NCBI GenBank assembly: GCA_964036315.1
Contig: OZ038487.1
Location: forward strand, 53,845,775-53,909,774
Reading direction: 5' to 3'
Length of the DNA stretch: 64,000 bases
Source of the DNA: Acanthosepion esculentum
Lineage: Eukaryota; Mollusca; Cephalopoda; Sepiida; Sepiidae
Each line of letters opens with the position of its first letter. Within the stretch, counting starts at the first letter, position 1. The position numbers and the translations under genes were made by a program. Of this stretch, positions 31,556-42,143 are shown one piece after another. The notes under the pieces were generated by a model. The model saw only the letters and a program-made list of their open reading frames with translations. It ran no database searches and was not told the origin of the DNA.

Positions 31556-32403
31556 TGTTATGAGAACTTACCCATAATAGTAATGGACTATCCCGTACAC
31601 CATAAATACTGCACAACAAGAGGAAGCAGTAGTGTGAGTCAGTCCTTTTTGGACGTCTCACCTATCAGGTCGAACTCTCTGCCTCTGAGGCAGAGGGGAA
31701 CTCTCTGCCTTTGGGCGGAGAGGAACCCGGACGAGGTTCCGCCGAAGGGCAGAACCTCGTTCGGGGTGGTTGACCACCCCGATCCCGTTTATACGGGTTC
31801 TACGGGCAATTTTTGCCCGAGCCTACGGGCTCGGAAAGCCCACATTAAACCGGCCTTGTGCCACATTCGACACACGTGGGCGTGTTGTTAAACATCGTGT
31901 GAGTCAGTCCTTTTTGGACGTCTCACCTATCAGGTCGAACTCTCTGCCTCTGAGGCAGAGGGGAACTCTCTGCCTTTGGGCCGAGAGGAACCCGGACGAG
32001 GTTCCGCCGAAGGGCAGAACCTCGTTCGGGGTGGTTGACCACCCCGATCCCGTTTATACGGGTTCTACGGGCAATTTTTGCCCGAGCCTACGGGCTCGGA
32101 AAGCCCACATTAAACCGGCCTTGTGCCACATTCAACACACGTGGGCGTGTTGTTAAACATTGTGTGAGTCAGTCAGAGACTGAGTCACGTCAGACGATTA
32201 CTGTAAGACATTGGAATAGTGATACTGGTTGAGACAACATAGTTCTCTCTAACCTAACCTGATTGTTATTACTAACACTTCTACTTCTTTTGTACATATT
32301 CTGTTTGTAATATATCTGTGTTATTCCATACCTGTGTTTGAGTTATTCTTCATTGGTTCTACCTTGGACCATCACCGTGGTACAAGGAACCTGGACCATA
32401 ACA
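31556..32403. mobile_element. Solo LTR, 848 bp
   Basis: Begins TGTTATGAGAACTTACCC and ends GGACCATAACA, so the termini are TG...CA with a 7-bp inverted repeat (TGTTATG/CATAACA). Both sides carry the same 5 bp, GAATA (31551-31555 and 32404-32408), the usual target duplication of Gypsy-type LTR elements. No internal region, primer site or second LTR is present, so it is the product of LTR-LTR recombination. Its body holds a 265-bp tandem duplication (separate entry). Which family it comes from was not determined; it is unlike the two LTRs near 54 kb. Confidence 0.88.
31632..32161. repeat. Tandem 265-bp unit, two copies, GC-rich hairpin chain
   Basis: Unit 1 is 31632-31896 and unit 2 is 31897-32161; a third begins (GTGTGAGTCAGTC) and stops. 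Only about three differences were seen, two of them CpG changes. Each unit contains consecutive short perfect or near-perfect palindromes: CTCTGCCTCTGAGGCAGAG, GGAACCCGGACGAGGTTCC, CGGGGTGGTTGACCACCCCG, CCCGTTTATACGGG, CGGGCAATTTTTGCCCG and GAGCCTACGGGCTC. GC content is far above the surroundings. Open frames across it repeat because 265 is not a multiple of 3. Confidence 0.92.
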
Positions 32404-32879
32404 GAATAACAGTGAGTTTTCTAGATAAAAGATCAACTATTTAATCTATATGTGAGGTGGAGGTGTGTAAGTGAATGTAATGAAACTAACTGAGAATTAA
32501 TACAAGAGGAGCCGATTCCAGGACAAAACCTGAAGAGAAGCAAAAATATTAGATGCATTCAAAGATTCTCTCTATTTTTTTTTATCTAACAATCTACCAT
32601 TGGAACTTTCATTTCCTCTTTTTCATATTTCTGATGAGTTTTGAAAAGTTACTGAGGTGATAAACGAAACATACAACAGCTGTGAAAAAAATCAGAGAAT
32701 CAAAAGCTGATCCATTTCGATTGCATTGCTAAAGATACCAGGTGTTAATGAATTTGACTCTCATCAAACAGTTTCATGAGTCACAGAGCAAAACTATTAA
32801 TTTGGCATCTAATGATTAGAGCAGAATTAGACCAGAAATAGATGAAGAACAGTGCAGCTGTGTTTAACATACTGAAGCT

Positions 32880-35160
32880 TCTTCTATGTACCATGTCCCT
32901 TCAAGACGTTGGCGATCATGGCTCTCCACAATTTCCTTTCCTTTATAGCTCTTAATAAACATTGTTCTACCATCCATTTACTCAGGCTCACTAAGCAGGT
33001 TATGCATTGTTTTCTTCTATCTCTCTTGCTTTCAATCTGTCCTGTGAGTATCAGATTTTCCAAGCCCTCTTTCCTCAAATATCTCTTCATGATGCTAAGT
33101 ATTCTTTTCTTTTTTGTTTCCATTTTTTGTTGAAATTTATCATTGTTCACATGTTTGATCCACAGTATTCTCAGCATCCTCCTGTGGAACAAGTTTTCTA
33201 CTGCCTCAAGTCTATTCTTCATCTCTGAGGAGATTGTTCATCATTTTCTGTCATATAGGAGGACTGATATTATGTAACAGTTCAGTACTCTTTTCTTTGT
33301 TTCTAACAAAAGGTTTTAAAAGTTTCTTAATCCTTTGCTTAGCTTTTGGAAGGCATTTTTGGCTATCCCAATGCATCTTAGGATTTTAGTGTTAGGTTGA
33401 ATAAGTCTGGTGAGAAGACACATCCTTGTCTTACAGCCCTTTCTATTTTTGTATATCTACTGAATTGATTTTCTATCTGCAGGAGGTTTGCTGCCAGTAT
33501 AGGTTTTGGATTATGCTAATATCCTTCCCGAATATGTCAAGATTACTAAGTAGTTTCAACAGATTTTTGTGAGGTACTTTTACATAATCTAAAACACAGG
33601 TACACATATATCTACATTTGTATTGCTCTTTTTCATATCAGCATAGATATTGCAATGCTTGTTCCACTGTTTTAACAAACCTGCACAGTTCCTCTTCTGT
33701 GTACTTTACTCATCAAAAGTTTTTGTCATATGGTTCATTAGGTTGATTGTATGATGGAATTAACATTCATTTGCACCTGGCTTCTTAGGCAGTGCTATGA
33801 AAATAGATCTACTTATATCTTCCAGTATATCACCATTGTTGTAGCTTTCAGTTATTATGCCTGTAATCTTGTCTATGCCAAAATTATCTAATGCTACTAG
33901 TATCTCTATTACAATTCTCTCTGGTACTACTGTTTTGTTTCTGTTCTGTTTGGCCAGTCTTTAAATATTTCTGTACATTGCTGGTTGTTCTCTTTCATTG
34001 TAGAAGAGTTCTCCAATATATTCATTCCATCTCTGAAGTAGTTTTTTTTCTTTAATATCAGTGTCCTATTTTATGCATCCTGTTGATCAGTATGTCTCTT
34101 GTCCTGTTAATTCTCTTATTTTTTATGCATATCTGCTTTATTTCTGTTTCTCATTCTTTCTATTTCTGCATACTTTTCATTAAACCATTCCTCTTTAGCC
34201 TGCCTAGTTATCTACTCTATTTATCTATATATAGCATTCTATGACTTCCATTAGTCCGTCTGTCTGTCACACCATCTAAAATAACCATACATTGACCAAT
34301 TCTCAAATATCAGTGTCCTATCCTTGGATTTTATGCATCCTGTTGATCAGCATGTCTTTTGTCCTGTTAGTTCTCTTATTTTTTATGCATATCTGCTTTA
34401 TCTGTGATACACACTTTTTCTATTTCAGCACATTCTTTTGTTGAACCATTCCTTTTTAGGATGCCTACATTTGTTTCTAATTTCTTTGTGTAGAGTCCTA
34501 ACTTCTGTGCTGTACATTTTTCTTTGTTTTTTTTTGTCATCGTGCTGAAAATTTAATCTATTATTTTTTCTTTGTTTATTTTTCTTTGGGATGATCTCGA
34601 TTGCTGATTTTACTAGAGTTTCTCTTAATGGGTCCATTTTCATTTTATCCTTTGTATCTGCTTTTCACACTGTCTATATATTTTTCCTTCAGATTTGCAT
34701 CAGTCAAAAGTGTCATATTGCAATTTGGGTGCTGCCTTGGCACTCTTCAATTATGTAGTTTACATATCACTGGAATGTGGTCACTTCTGCAGGTAGCACT
34801 TCAGTATGTTTTTCAGTGTAAATCTGCATTCCTGATTCTCTTATTGATATTTATATAGTTGATTTGAGTTTTTCATTTCACCTCCTGGGCTTCTCTATGT
34901 CCATGTAAATTTTGGGTGTTCTTGAAACCAGGTGTTGGCTCCTACCTGGTCATTTGCCATACACCATTAAACCTATTTTTTTCTCTGTTTCCCTTGACAA
35001 GTTTCTAGTCTGAATTTGCCAACTATTTGATCATCCCTCTCTTTGCATTCAGGTCTTCCATAACAATTGTAATTTCTTGCAATTTGTATTGAGCCTTAGC
35101 ATTGTCTAGTGTAGAGTAAAACTTTGCAGTTTCTTCTGTACTTTGTGCTTTAAATCCAAT
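32880..35160 (-). mobile_element. LINE-A, endonuclease to tail, decayed
   Basis: The most complete LINE-A. On the minus strand, from right to left: an apurinic-type endonuclease (MEDLNAKRGM-like near 35060, then INYININKRIRNADLH-like and SDHIPV near 34760-34860), a decayed reverse transcriptase (NLYWQQT-like near 33510 and KGCKTRMCLLTRLI-like, the RGVRQGC region), then the tail NRLEAVENLFHRRMLRILWI and MKRYLRKEGLENLILTGQIE, ending KGHGT. The combination of EEP endonuclease, reverse transcriptase and this tail fits an RTE-type LINE. It is riddled with stops and is shortened within the RT. Confidence 0.8.
34055..34466 (-). repeat. Direct duplication inside LINE-A
   Basis: 34055-34205 and 34307-34466 are copies of the same LINE-A segment (both include CAGTGTCCTA and ATGCATCCTGTTGATCAG), separated by about 100 bp of different sequence. 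Confidence 0.8.
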
Positions 35161-35372
35161 TTTCATGAACAGAATGATTAGCAATAGAAATTCAGGGAGA
35201 TCTATATTTGCATTTTATAGCTTAGACGAAAGCATTTGATGAAGTGAAATATTAAGAACTTCTTGAAATGTTAGGAAAGCTTGATCTAAATGGAAAAGAT
35301 ATGTATGAATAATCTAGTTTTCTACTGGGAATAATTGGCTTGTAGAAGACTCAGTTATGTGCCATGGATGAT

Positions 35373-35654
35373 ACATGCTTAGGCGATCATGTATCTTTCG
35401 ATACATGACTGACAAGGCAGATTTTTTCCTGCAGTAGGTTGCCGTTTCTTTTTGTGGTAGACCAGTTGCCATCCAAGGCTATAGAACCTGGTCTGTCCTG
35501 CTATTTACCCATTGCTGGGAGGAGAAGAAGAGGATTCATACCTTTCCCAAGGGTATTACCATGTAAGTGAATGTAACGGATTCAACTGGAATTTGAACAC
35601 AGCTCTCCGATTCCACAATCAGAGCCACTATCCATTACTCCACTGTGCCTCCTA
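35373..35654 (-). mobile_element. tRNA-derived SINE (SINE-1), nested in LINE-A
   Basis: 282 bp, flanked by GATGAT on both sides (35367-35372 and 35655-35660). The minus strand starts with a tRNA-like head (AGGAGGCACAGTGGAGTAAT, A box; GTTCAAATTCCAGTTG, B-box region), then the body with AAGGTATGAATCCTCTTCTT and GTTGCCATCC-type landmarks. It is the opposite-strand twin of 61989-62302. Without the insertion the LINE-A frame reads through. Confidence 0.88.
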
Positions 35655-36033
35655 GATGATGAGAGAATAAAATACATTAAAACAGAGAGGGGAATGCAAC
35701 TGGAGTATGCTTTCTCATCAGATCCATTTGAACTGCATGTGGGAGTTAATTCTATAAAAATCAGAGAGCCTACCTAGATTGATTATTAGCAGACATAATT
35801 TTAACAACATAATAGATAAGTGGACGACCCTATATTGATTGCAAGTTCAGAAAAAAATTTGAAAGACCTATTTGACAAAGTATTCAAGAAACCCAATAAG
35901 AAAAGACAAAACATTAATTATAAGAAAACAGAATGCCTAGTTGCAAGCAGAAACATTGTCCCAAGTGTGAGTTAGGCATCAGGAGGATCAAAATCAAGAT
36001 GAAATTGACATAAAAATTTGAAGGCTATTTTTT

Positions 36034-36775
36034 ACAATGATGTTCACCCTGTACTAGACCCAGGAGTAACTCAAGGTAGAGAAGGTTACAGAGTAAGAGG
36101 CACAGTTTGTGTGAATATGTGGAGAAGATAACAGTTTCCCTAGGCTTGAACTGGCTGAGATTGCATGATTGGGGAAGAATCCATTTGGGAGTCAGTTTCA
36201 CATGGGAAGAAGCTGCTCAAGTGGAACTTACATCTCACCAATGGAATAAGAAGGGAATGAGGGTGGTTTGCTACAATGTGTGTAGCATAGCGGCTCTAAG
36301 AATGTTAGAACTGGTGAAACTAAGGAATGTAGTTCATCCGAGCACTTTCCATGATAGAACAGCAAGAGGCGTGATGTTGTGTGATGTTGATGTCTGTAGG
36401 AATGGGGTTGCAGAGTGGAAAATAATTTGTCACCCATAAGGACATGGAGATACTTTTAGATCTTATTGGGAGTAGTAAGAGAAGACTGTGCAGATCCTGC
36501 CCATATATGGCAGCAGTACTCCATTTTTGGCTTGAACTGTCTCTTGTAAAGTTAGAGGATAGCAGGAGGAGTCGGGTACTTACTGGAGTGGTACAGGGAA
36601 CTGACCATTTTTCCAGCATCCCTAGTGATGGATCGTATGTATGAGTTCCATGTGGTCAGGGTTGAGTTTAAGTACCAATAGGCACTCAAGGCACAGGGCC
36701 TCCATTAGGGAACACCCATCCATTGTGATTGGTGATAATTCTGAGTCCATTTGGGGATAATGGAATGTCACTAAT
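36034..36775 (-). mobile_element. LINE-C 3' part, nested in LINE-A
   Basis: The minus strand encodes LVTFHYPQMDSELSPITMDG, then the ARLE-like CLECLLVLKLNPDHMELIHT segment, a worn KYLTPPAIL region, KCSDELHSLV and the 3' end, the same as LINE-C at 26.05-27.4 kb. The 5' end is truncated near 36775, typical for incomplete reverse transcription. Confidence 0.8.
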
Positions 36776-37146
36776 AAAAAAAGGGAAAGATAATTTTCAG
36801 AAACTGGGCATATTATTAAGAGATAGAAGAACAAAATGATGAAACATATGCTGGACTTCAAAATAATGCTTCCCAATCCTTATATGGTATTGAATGCTGG
36901 ACATTTCCAACACAAATGATAAAAATACTAGAATGAACTAAGAGCTCTTTCCACTTGTTCAGGTCAATAGAGTTACTTCCCTTGACTGGATATGCAAGAA
37001 GCAACATACTGGACATGGATTGTTTAAGCAAATGGATGGGGATAAAAGTCAAAGAGAAATTGTGGTCATAAAGGAAAAAGCATTGCTGAGAGTAAGACAA
37101 GACAGAGAAACTAAAAGTACATCTGAATAGTAATAACAATGACATG

Positions 37147-37183
37147 ATATATATATATAATAATTATATATGATATGATATAA

Positions 37184-37251
<68 letters not shown>
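37147..37251. repeat. Long (TA)n microsatellite
   Basis: About 100 bp of TA with TAAT and TGATA interruptions at the left. Confidence 0.95.
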
Positions 37252-37253
<2 letters not shown>

Positions 37254-37254
37254 T

Positions 37255-37559
37255 TGGCTCCTGAAAAATTAATTTCGGTTGAGCTCTCTGGTTTTAGGTG
37301 TGAATTTGTAAACAGTGACTATTTAAGCTAATATTTTGCACGACTCTTCAGCAGAATTGAGTCACTGTGTGTTTATCTAAATCTAAAAATGAACACGCTA
37401 AAATTCACCTTCATCCCTGACTGTGCGCTGACGGCTTAGTGGGAGAAGTTCCGACTGATGCAAATTCAGTCAGGTTTCGATCCTAGCTAGAGGCAACCGG
37501 ATGTCTAGCCACACTGATGAGCTGTGAAACAGCGAAACAGTCTGTCTGTGGATGACAAA

Positions 37560-37562
<3 letters not shown>
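37255..37562 (+). mobile_element. SINE-Y, copy 1
   Basis: The 3' half matches 59160-59305: CTGACGGCTTAGTGGGAGAA, CAGGTTTCGATCCTAGCTAG (B-box-like), GTCTAGCCACACTGATGAGC and AGCGAAACAGTCTGTCTGTG, then (TA)n. The 170 bp before the tRNA-like part are also shared between the copies (ATTGAGTCACTGTGTGTTTA / ATTGAGCACTCTGAGTCACT and AAATTCACCTTC), so the element extends upstream of its tRNA-like module. Confidence 0.7.

Positions 37563-37593
<31 letters not shown>
37563..37593. repeat. (TA)n at the 3' end of SINE-Y
   Basis: About 15 TA units as the tail of SINE-Y. Confidence 0.9.
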
Positions 37594-37594
<1 letters not shown>

Positions 37595-37599
37595 CAATT

Positions 37600-39289
37600 A
37601 TATTAATAATAACACAGGTTGAATAGAAATAATGACTCTTGATTGATTATAGTAATAACAATGATCTGATATATATAATAATTAATAATAATACTAGGTG
37701 AATAGAAATAGCACTTAATTGTTTACCTGCAGGCTGGATGTTCAAATCAGGACAGCATTTACTATTAATTTTATATATCTACCTGTTTTAGTGCATTAAA
37801 TATTAGTTTCAGAGAAACAGAAAATTATTCATTATTATATATGGATTATTGTATCTGTTCAAATATTCAGTGTTACTCTGAATCATTTGCATACTTTTAT
37901 TTTTAGTATTTTTATGTCATCCTAAGTGTAATCGTAAGAGTAAATCAAACTTTTATAAATCCTACCTGCTAATTAAAGGTGAAATATTAAAATGTTATAA
38001 GAATCTGAATGTAAATATACTGCTGATGATCTGGCAATTGAAGCACTTTCTGTATATTTTCCATCTTAGTAAATCACTTTCTCTTTTAATTAGAGTAGCA
38101 TTTTTCAAATCAAAATTATGGTCAGTCTCATTATGCATTAAGTGTGTTGTTTTGTAAAAGATCCCTTTTGTTTTTTATAATCTTTTATTCAATTTCTTGA
38201 GGTTTCTTCAATGTATCCCTTGTGGCAATTATTACAGGTGATAAAGTAAATTCCTTCTTATTATTACTGGTGATAAAGTAAATTATATCTTATTATTTTC
38301 TTTTTGTATTAATTAAATCTTTTATTGTTTTAGAAGTTGTAACAAATTTTATGTTGAGCTGAGGTAATTTTTTTTTTCATTTGTAGTTCTGATACAGTTG
38401 GTGAATAGAACAATATATTTTAATTCATTGGGTTTGTCAGAAAGGTCTACTCTTGTATTTTGAAATATTTTACAAGCATTGAATATAAAATAATTAGTAT
38501 TGGTGTTATAATTGGTATTGAAGAACTGTCTAGTCTGACAATAGTAACATTATGGTAATGACAGTGAGAAGGAAAATAATGCAAGTATATTATTAAACAT
38601 ATTAAACAGAAATGATTCAATGTTTTTCCGTTGTCTTAAAAAAGCAAATAATTATTTAGAAAGTAAATGTCAGAGGAAATATGAAATTTATATCAGATGT
38701 TTGAAGCACTAAATTTTTTCTTCGGATGAAGTTTGAATTCAATTGAGCTACTGTTATATTCTTCAGCAAATACATTTGTTTTATTTTGTCATGTTTGTAT
38801 ATTTTATCTTGTTGGCTGCTAAGATGATTGGAGCAATTGATGGCTTCATGTATGAACTACCGCTTTTTATCAGAACTCTCAAGTGTTTCAAATGGAACTT
38901 CTGTTTCTCCTTTGAAGGCTGTCATATTGGTACCTATTGAAGTTTGGTAACCTCACATAAACTGAACTAAAGCATTAGTCAGTTTCTTTCTTTTTTTCTT
39001 TCCATGATTTTGGTAAAGTTGAGACCCATTAGAAGAGAAACTTTTGAAATACTGCAGAATTTCAAAGACTTATCATTCTGACATTTTTTATTTATTTATG
39101 TTTATATTTATTTATTTATTTTCACTTTTCTACATCTCTGATGTATGATAAATTACTTTTAAGGGTTCTACTTCAATTACTCTCAGTTCTTTTCTCCAGG
39201 TTATGTTTTTTTTTGTTTTGTTTAGTTTTTTTTTTTAGTGGTGGTGATGTTGGAGCTGCCACTAAAAACTGACATGGTTATGATTAGAT
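37600..39289. other. No recognised gene
   Basis: AT-rich. GGTGATAAAGTAAATT occurs twice (near 38237 and 38270), with flanking CTTATTATT also repeated. A TTTA-rich stretch lies at 39085-39125. Nothing else is supported. Confidence 0.45.
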
Positions 39290-40165
39290 AACTTATTTTG
39301 CTTCACACTGCCCATTTCTACCTCAGAACACACTCTCCTACTCTTTCCCCTCACACAGCCACCAATTCATTCACATTATCTCCATTCTCAACCCCTTCCC
39401 AAAATTCTATGCCAAATGAAACATCACCTTGTATTGGTCTTGATACTGCTTGTAATGAAAGCCTGCAGGTCTACTCAACTGGTACGTTTGGACACTTTTC
39501 CTTCTGGGAGTAAGAGCCAACCCCATCTCTTCCAGCCCGCTGATGAAATCAAGAGAGAACTTCAGCGTGTTGTTTGATCATAGAGCAGAATTAATCCAGC
39601 CAGAATTTTATGGAAACTGACCTTAGAGTCACTCAAAAGAGAATATTGAAGGATGAGGCCATAGGTCACTCAAATGATGCCTCTCCACTTTCTGGGGAAG
39701 GACAGATATCTAAAAATGATGAGATGACGTATTTGGTTGTGCATTTTCCCTTATATATATCAGCTGCCTTCTTTTATTCTGGATGGAATCAAAGAGACGG
39801 ACCAAGCCACTAGTGCCTTGGCAACTCGGGATGCTTCCCAGATCAATCAGTCTGCTGACCAGTTACGTATAAGCTGTGCCACTTTCTAGATTTCCAAGAA
39901 ATATATTTCATTATTTTTCATTAGCTCTGTAGACCATGAAAAGAATTCCTTTGAATTACCTCCCTCAGACTTCTTTCGTCTCCCTTCACTGCACAGACTT
40001 TGGTAGCGCTAAAGAAAAATGTCTGCAACACTAGGTCTGTGACTCTCTTGGCTATCTCTTTAGATCAGCATCTCAATGCAAGTCAAGAAAAACTGCCAAA
40101 AATTGGCTCTTGTAATAATGACGTGGATAATGATTGGAATTGGAATTTAATGGCTGAAAAGAAGC
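39290..40165. other. GC-richer block of unknown origin
   Basis: Base composition shifts to near-balanced with several short plus-strand frames (for example 39298-39513, S/T/P-rich, and 39610-39813), none with a recognised domain. It might be an old repeat, a processed transcript or a fragment of a gene. No poly(A), splice or target duplication evidence could be fixed. Confidence 0.3.
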
Positions 40166-40375
40166 AATGATGTTAAAAAGTGCAGGTAAAAAAAGTAATG
40201 ATTATCAGGTTATTTGATAAATGAACATGAAGTGTTCTATAATACTGAAGAGATTTGTTGTCACTTAATCTTTAATGAAATCCACTAGTTATTACTGGTG
40301 AAAATACTCAAGGAATAATAATAACAATAATAATTCTGAGTTTGTCTATATTTCTGAGATGAGGTATTATGTACA

Positions 40376-40853
40376 GTATTTACATTAGTCGGACTATTGT
40401 CCTCATCTTTGTCGCCATATTTGTCACAACGTTTCGGCCATTGTACGCTCTGGCCTTCTTCAGGTGGTTGGAATTTCGAACTGAACCCTTTATTTCGATC
40501 ACTGGGGTAGACTGTTCTAGTTCCACGTGCCATGTTTGATGGATGTCAGTTATCAGTTATCTCCTGCTAATTTTCCCTCTGAAAGTTCTCCACTGCCTTA
40601 ACCGGGTATTGAACTCACACTCTTTGGGTCTGTCACTGGATCTAACCAACGCCTTTATCCACTGTGCCATGTGTCCTAGAGGACATCCATCAAACATGGC
40701 ACGTGGAACTAGAACAGTCTACCCCAGTGATCGAAATAAAGGGTTCAGTTCGAAATTCCAACCACCTGAAGAAGGCCAGAGCGTACAACGGCCGAAACGT
40801 TGTGACAAATATGGCGACAAAGATGAGGACAATAGTCCGACTAATGTAAATAC
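40376..40853. repeat. Near-perfect 172-bp inverted repeat with hammerhead-like cores
   Basis: Arms 40376-40547 and 40682-40853 are each 172 bp and mirror each other with one mismatch seen (CCATTG against CAACGG near the stem II loop). Reading outwards in each arm, CCTGAAGAAGGCC, a loop, then GGCCGAAACGTTGTGAC resembles a hammerhead core: CUGAAGA, a GGCC/GGCC stem II and GAAA. Helix III and the cleavage site could not be confirmed. The spacer (40548-40681) holds a tRNA-like sequence on the minus strand. Nothing else in the window is this well preserved. Confidence 0.9.
40595..40668 (-). mobile_element. tRNA-like module in the spacer
   Basis: The minus strand reads TGGCACAGTGGATAAAGGCG (A-box-like) and, some 35 bp on, GTGAGTTCAATACCCGG (B-box-like) in tRNA-like spacing. 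A clover-leaf with a defined anticodon could not be drawn, so it is more likely a SINE head than a tRNA gene. Confidence 0.5.
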
Positions 40854-40899
40854 AATAATAATTCTGCTCATTCTTTCATTAGCACATGCTTTACACCCT

Positions 40900-41465
40900 G
40901 CCAATACCTCATAAATAAGGGACTATTCCGTTTTGATTGTGAGGAAAGATGGAAAAGACATATCAGAGACACTGTTTAGTTTCAAAGGGAAAAAGAAAGA
41001 ATGAAAGAAAGAAAGAAAGATACAAGAGGCGATAATTCTCTCATATCTTTAACATCTGCTTTTGTGAAATGGAAAAAATGTCAATTTCAAATCTTTCCAT
41101 CTTGCACTCGATTCTTTAAATAATGGCCGGCATCCATATTTATCATTGTTATTGCAATATTTTTCTTAAAGTTTTCAAACTCATATATTTAATAAGGCAA
41201 TAGGAGAATCTCCACGGATATTTTATGCTTTGCAATTTGCAAGAAGCTTATTCAATCATCATCAGAAAATTCAAATAGAAAATCTCTGAAATTTTCTCAG
41301 GTATTTCTCGTTAATAGTGATAATAATGGGAAATTATAAAATAAAAAATCATGACAATTAGGTATTGATTAGAATAAATTGATTTAGATTATTTTGGTAA
41401 AAAGTAAAAGAAATGATTGCTGTACTTAGCAATACAAATAATAATACTCATTATCATTCTGCTTA
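40900..41465. other. No recognised feature
   Basis: AT-rich. A (GAAA)n run of about five units lies near 40998-41020. Confidence 0.45.
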
Positions 41466-41605
41466 TATTAAGCAATCTTCTATGTGCCATGTCACTTCAG
41501 GATGTTGACAATCATGGCTCTCCAAATTTCCTGTCCTTTGTAGCTCTTAGTAAATTTTGTTTTTATTATCTCTCCTAAACCTTGTTCTGCCATCCATTTA
41601 TTCAA

Positions 41606-42143
41606 CTGTCCTGGGTATGACGATAAACTACATTCGCGTCCAGGGTAAGACGATAAACTGCATCCAACAGCAAGGCCTCTGGTCAGGAGGGTTTGAGGAG
41701 CATGGAACCTCCTCTTAATTGCTGGTGTTCCCAGGTCCACCTTGACCAGGGATGGTAGCACCTGTTAGGGTCCCAGCTATGGGCTATTTGCCTAACCCTA
41801 AAACTGAGGTAAAAAGCATTATAAAAGTGTAAAAATAGGTTTTAATACCAGAAATACTTTGTAAAAAATTATTACCAGAAATAAATTTTTAAAGAAAAAA
41901 AAATATTACCAGCAATACGTTTTTGAAAAAAACTATTACCAGCAATATGTTTTTGAAAAAATATTACCAGCTATACGTTTTTGAAAAATAATATTGCCAG
42001 CTATACAATTTTGTGAAAAAAATATTAACAGAAATAGATTTTTGTCAAAACAAAAATATTACCAGAAAAAAAAAAAAGTTCAGCATTAAATGAAGTGTTG
42101 AGGTTGATATGCCATAAAACAAACCAAACCAAACTAAACCAAA
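41606..42143 (+). mobile_element. Retroposon X, copy 2, with internal array
   Basis: A 538-bp insertion flanked by a 12-bp duplication, CCATTTATTCAA (41594-41605 and 42144-42155). It starts CTGTCCTGGGTATGACGATA, repeats a variant of that start about 30 bp on, shares CCTCTTAATTGCTG and GGTAGCACCTG with copy 1, and ends GATATGCCATAAAAC plus a CCAAA-type tail. Confidence 0.85.
41850..42070 (+). repeat. Tandem array inside retroposon X, about 34-bp unit
   Basis: A unit near ATTACCAGCAATACGTTTTT followed by GAAAAAA occurs about six or seven times with small changes. Copy 1 of X has only a single ACCAGCAACATATTTTTATA at the matching place. Confidence 0.8.

Larger units (their letters stand above)
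35166..36925 (+). mobile_element. LINE-A, plus strand, split by two later insertions
   Basis: Reverse transcriptase pieces on the plus strand: KAFDEVKY and MLGKLDLNGKD (35225-35300), then after a SINE (35373-35654) DDERIKYIKTERGMQLEY, VDDPILIASSEKNLKDLFDK (catalytic YADD worn to VDD) and KKTECLVASRN (to about 36030). After a LINE-C insertion (36034-36775) the copy resumes with DNFQKLGILLRDRRTK and LYGIECWTFPTQMIKILE (to about 36925). It lies back to back with the minus-strand LINE-A at 32880-35160. Confidence 0.8.

Noticed and set aside
31583..32232. Plus-strand frames with repeated protein sequence
   Set aside because: They arise from the 265-bp non-coding tandem unit of the solo LTR; the unit length shifts the frame between copies.
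36107..36439. 110-residue plus-strand frame
   Set aside because: Antisense to LINE-C, whose minus-strand coding motifs are clear.
40595..40668. Functional tRNA gene on the minus strand
   Set aside because: A- and B-box-like blocks only; no clean acceptor stem or anticodon loop could be drawn.
40285..40914. Same peptide encoded on both strands (MARGTRTVYPSDRNKG...)
   Set aside because: Explained by the inverted repeat; the peptide crosses the hammerhead-like structure and is unlikely to be a protein.
41850..42070. CRISPR-like array (regular 34-bp repeats)
   Set aside because: Units are contiguous with no unique spacers, in an animal genome, inside a retroposon.
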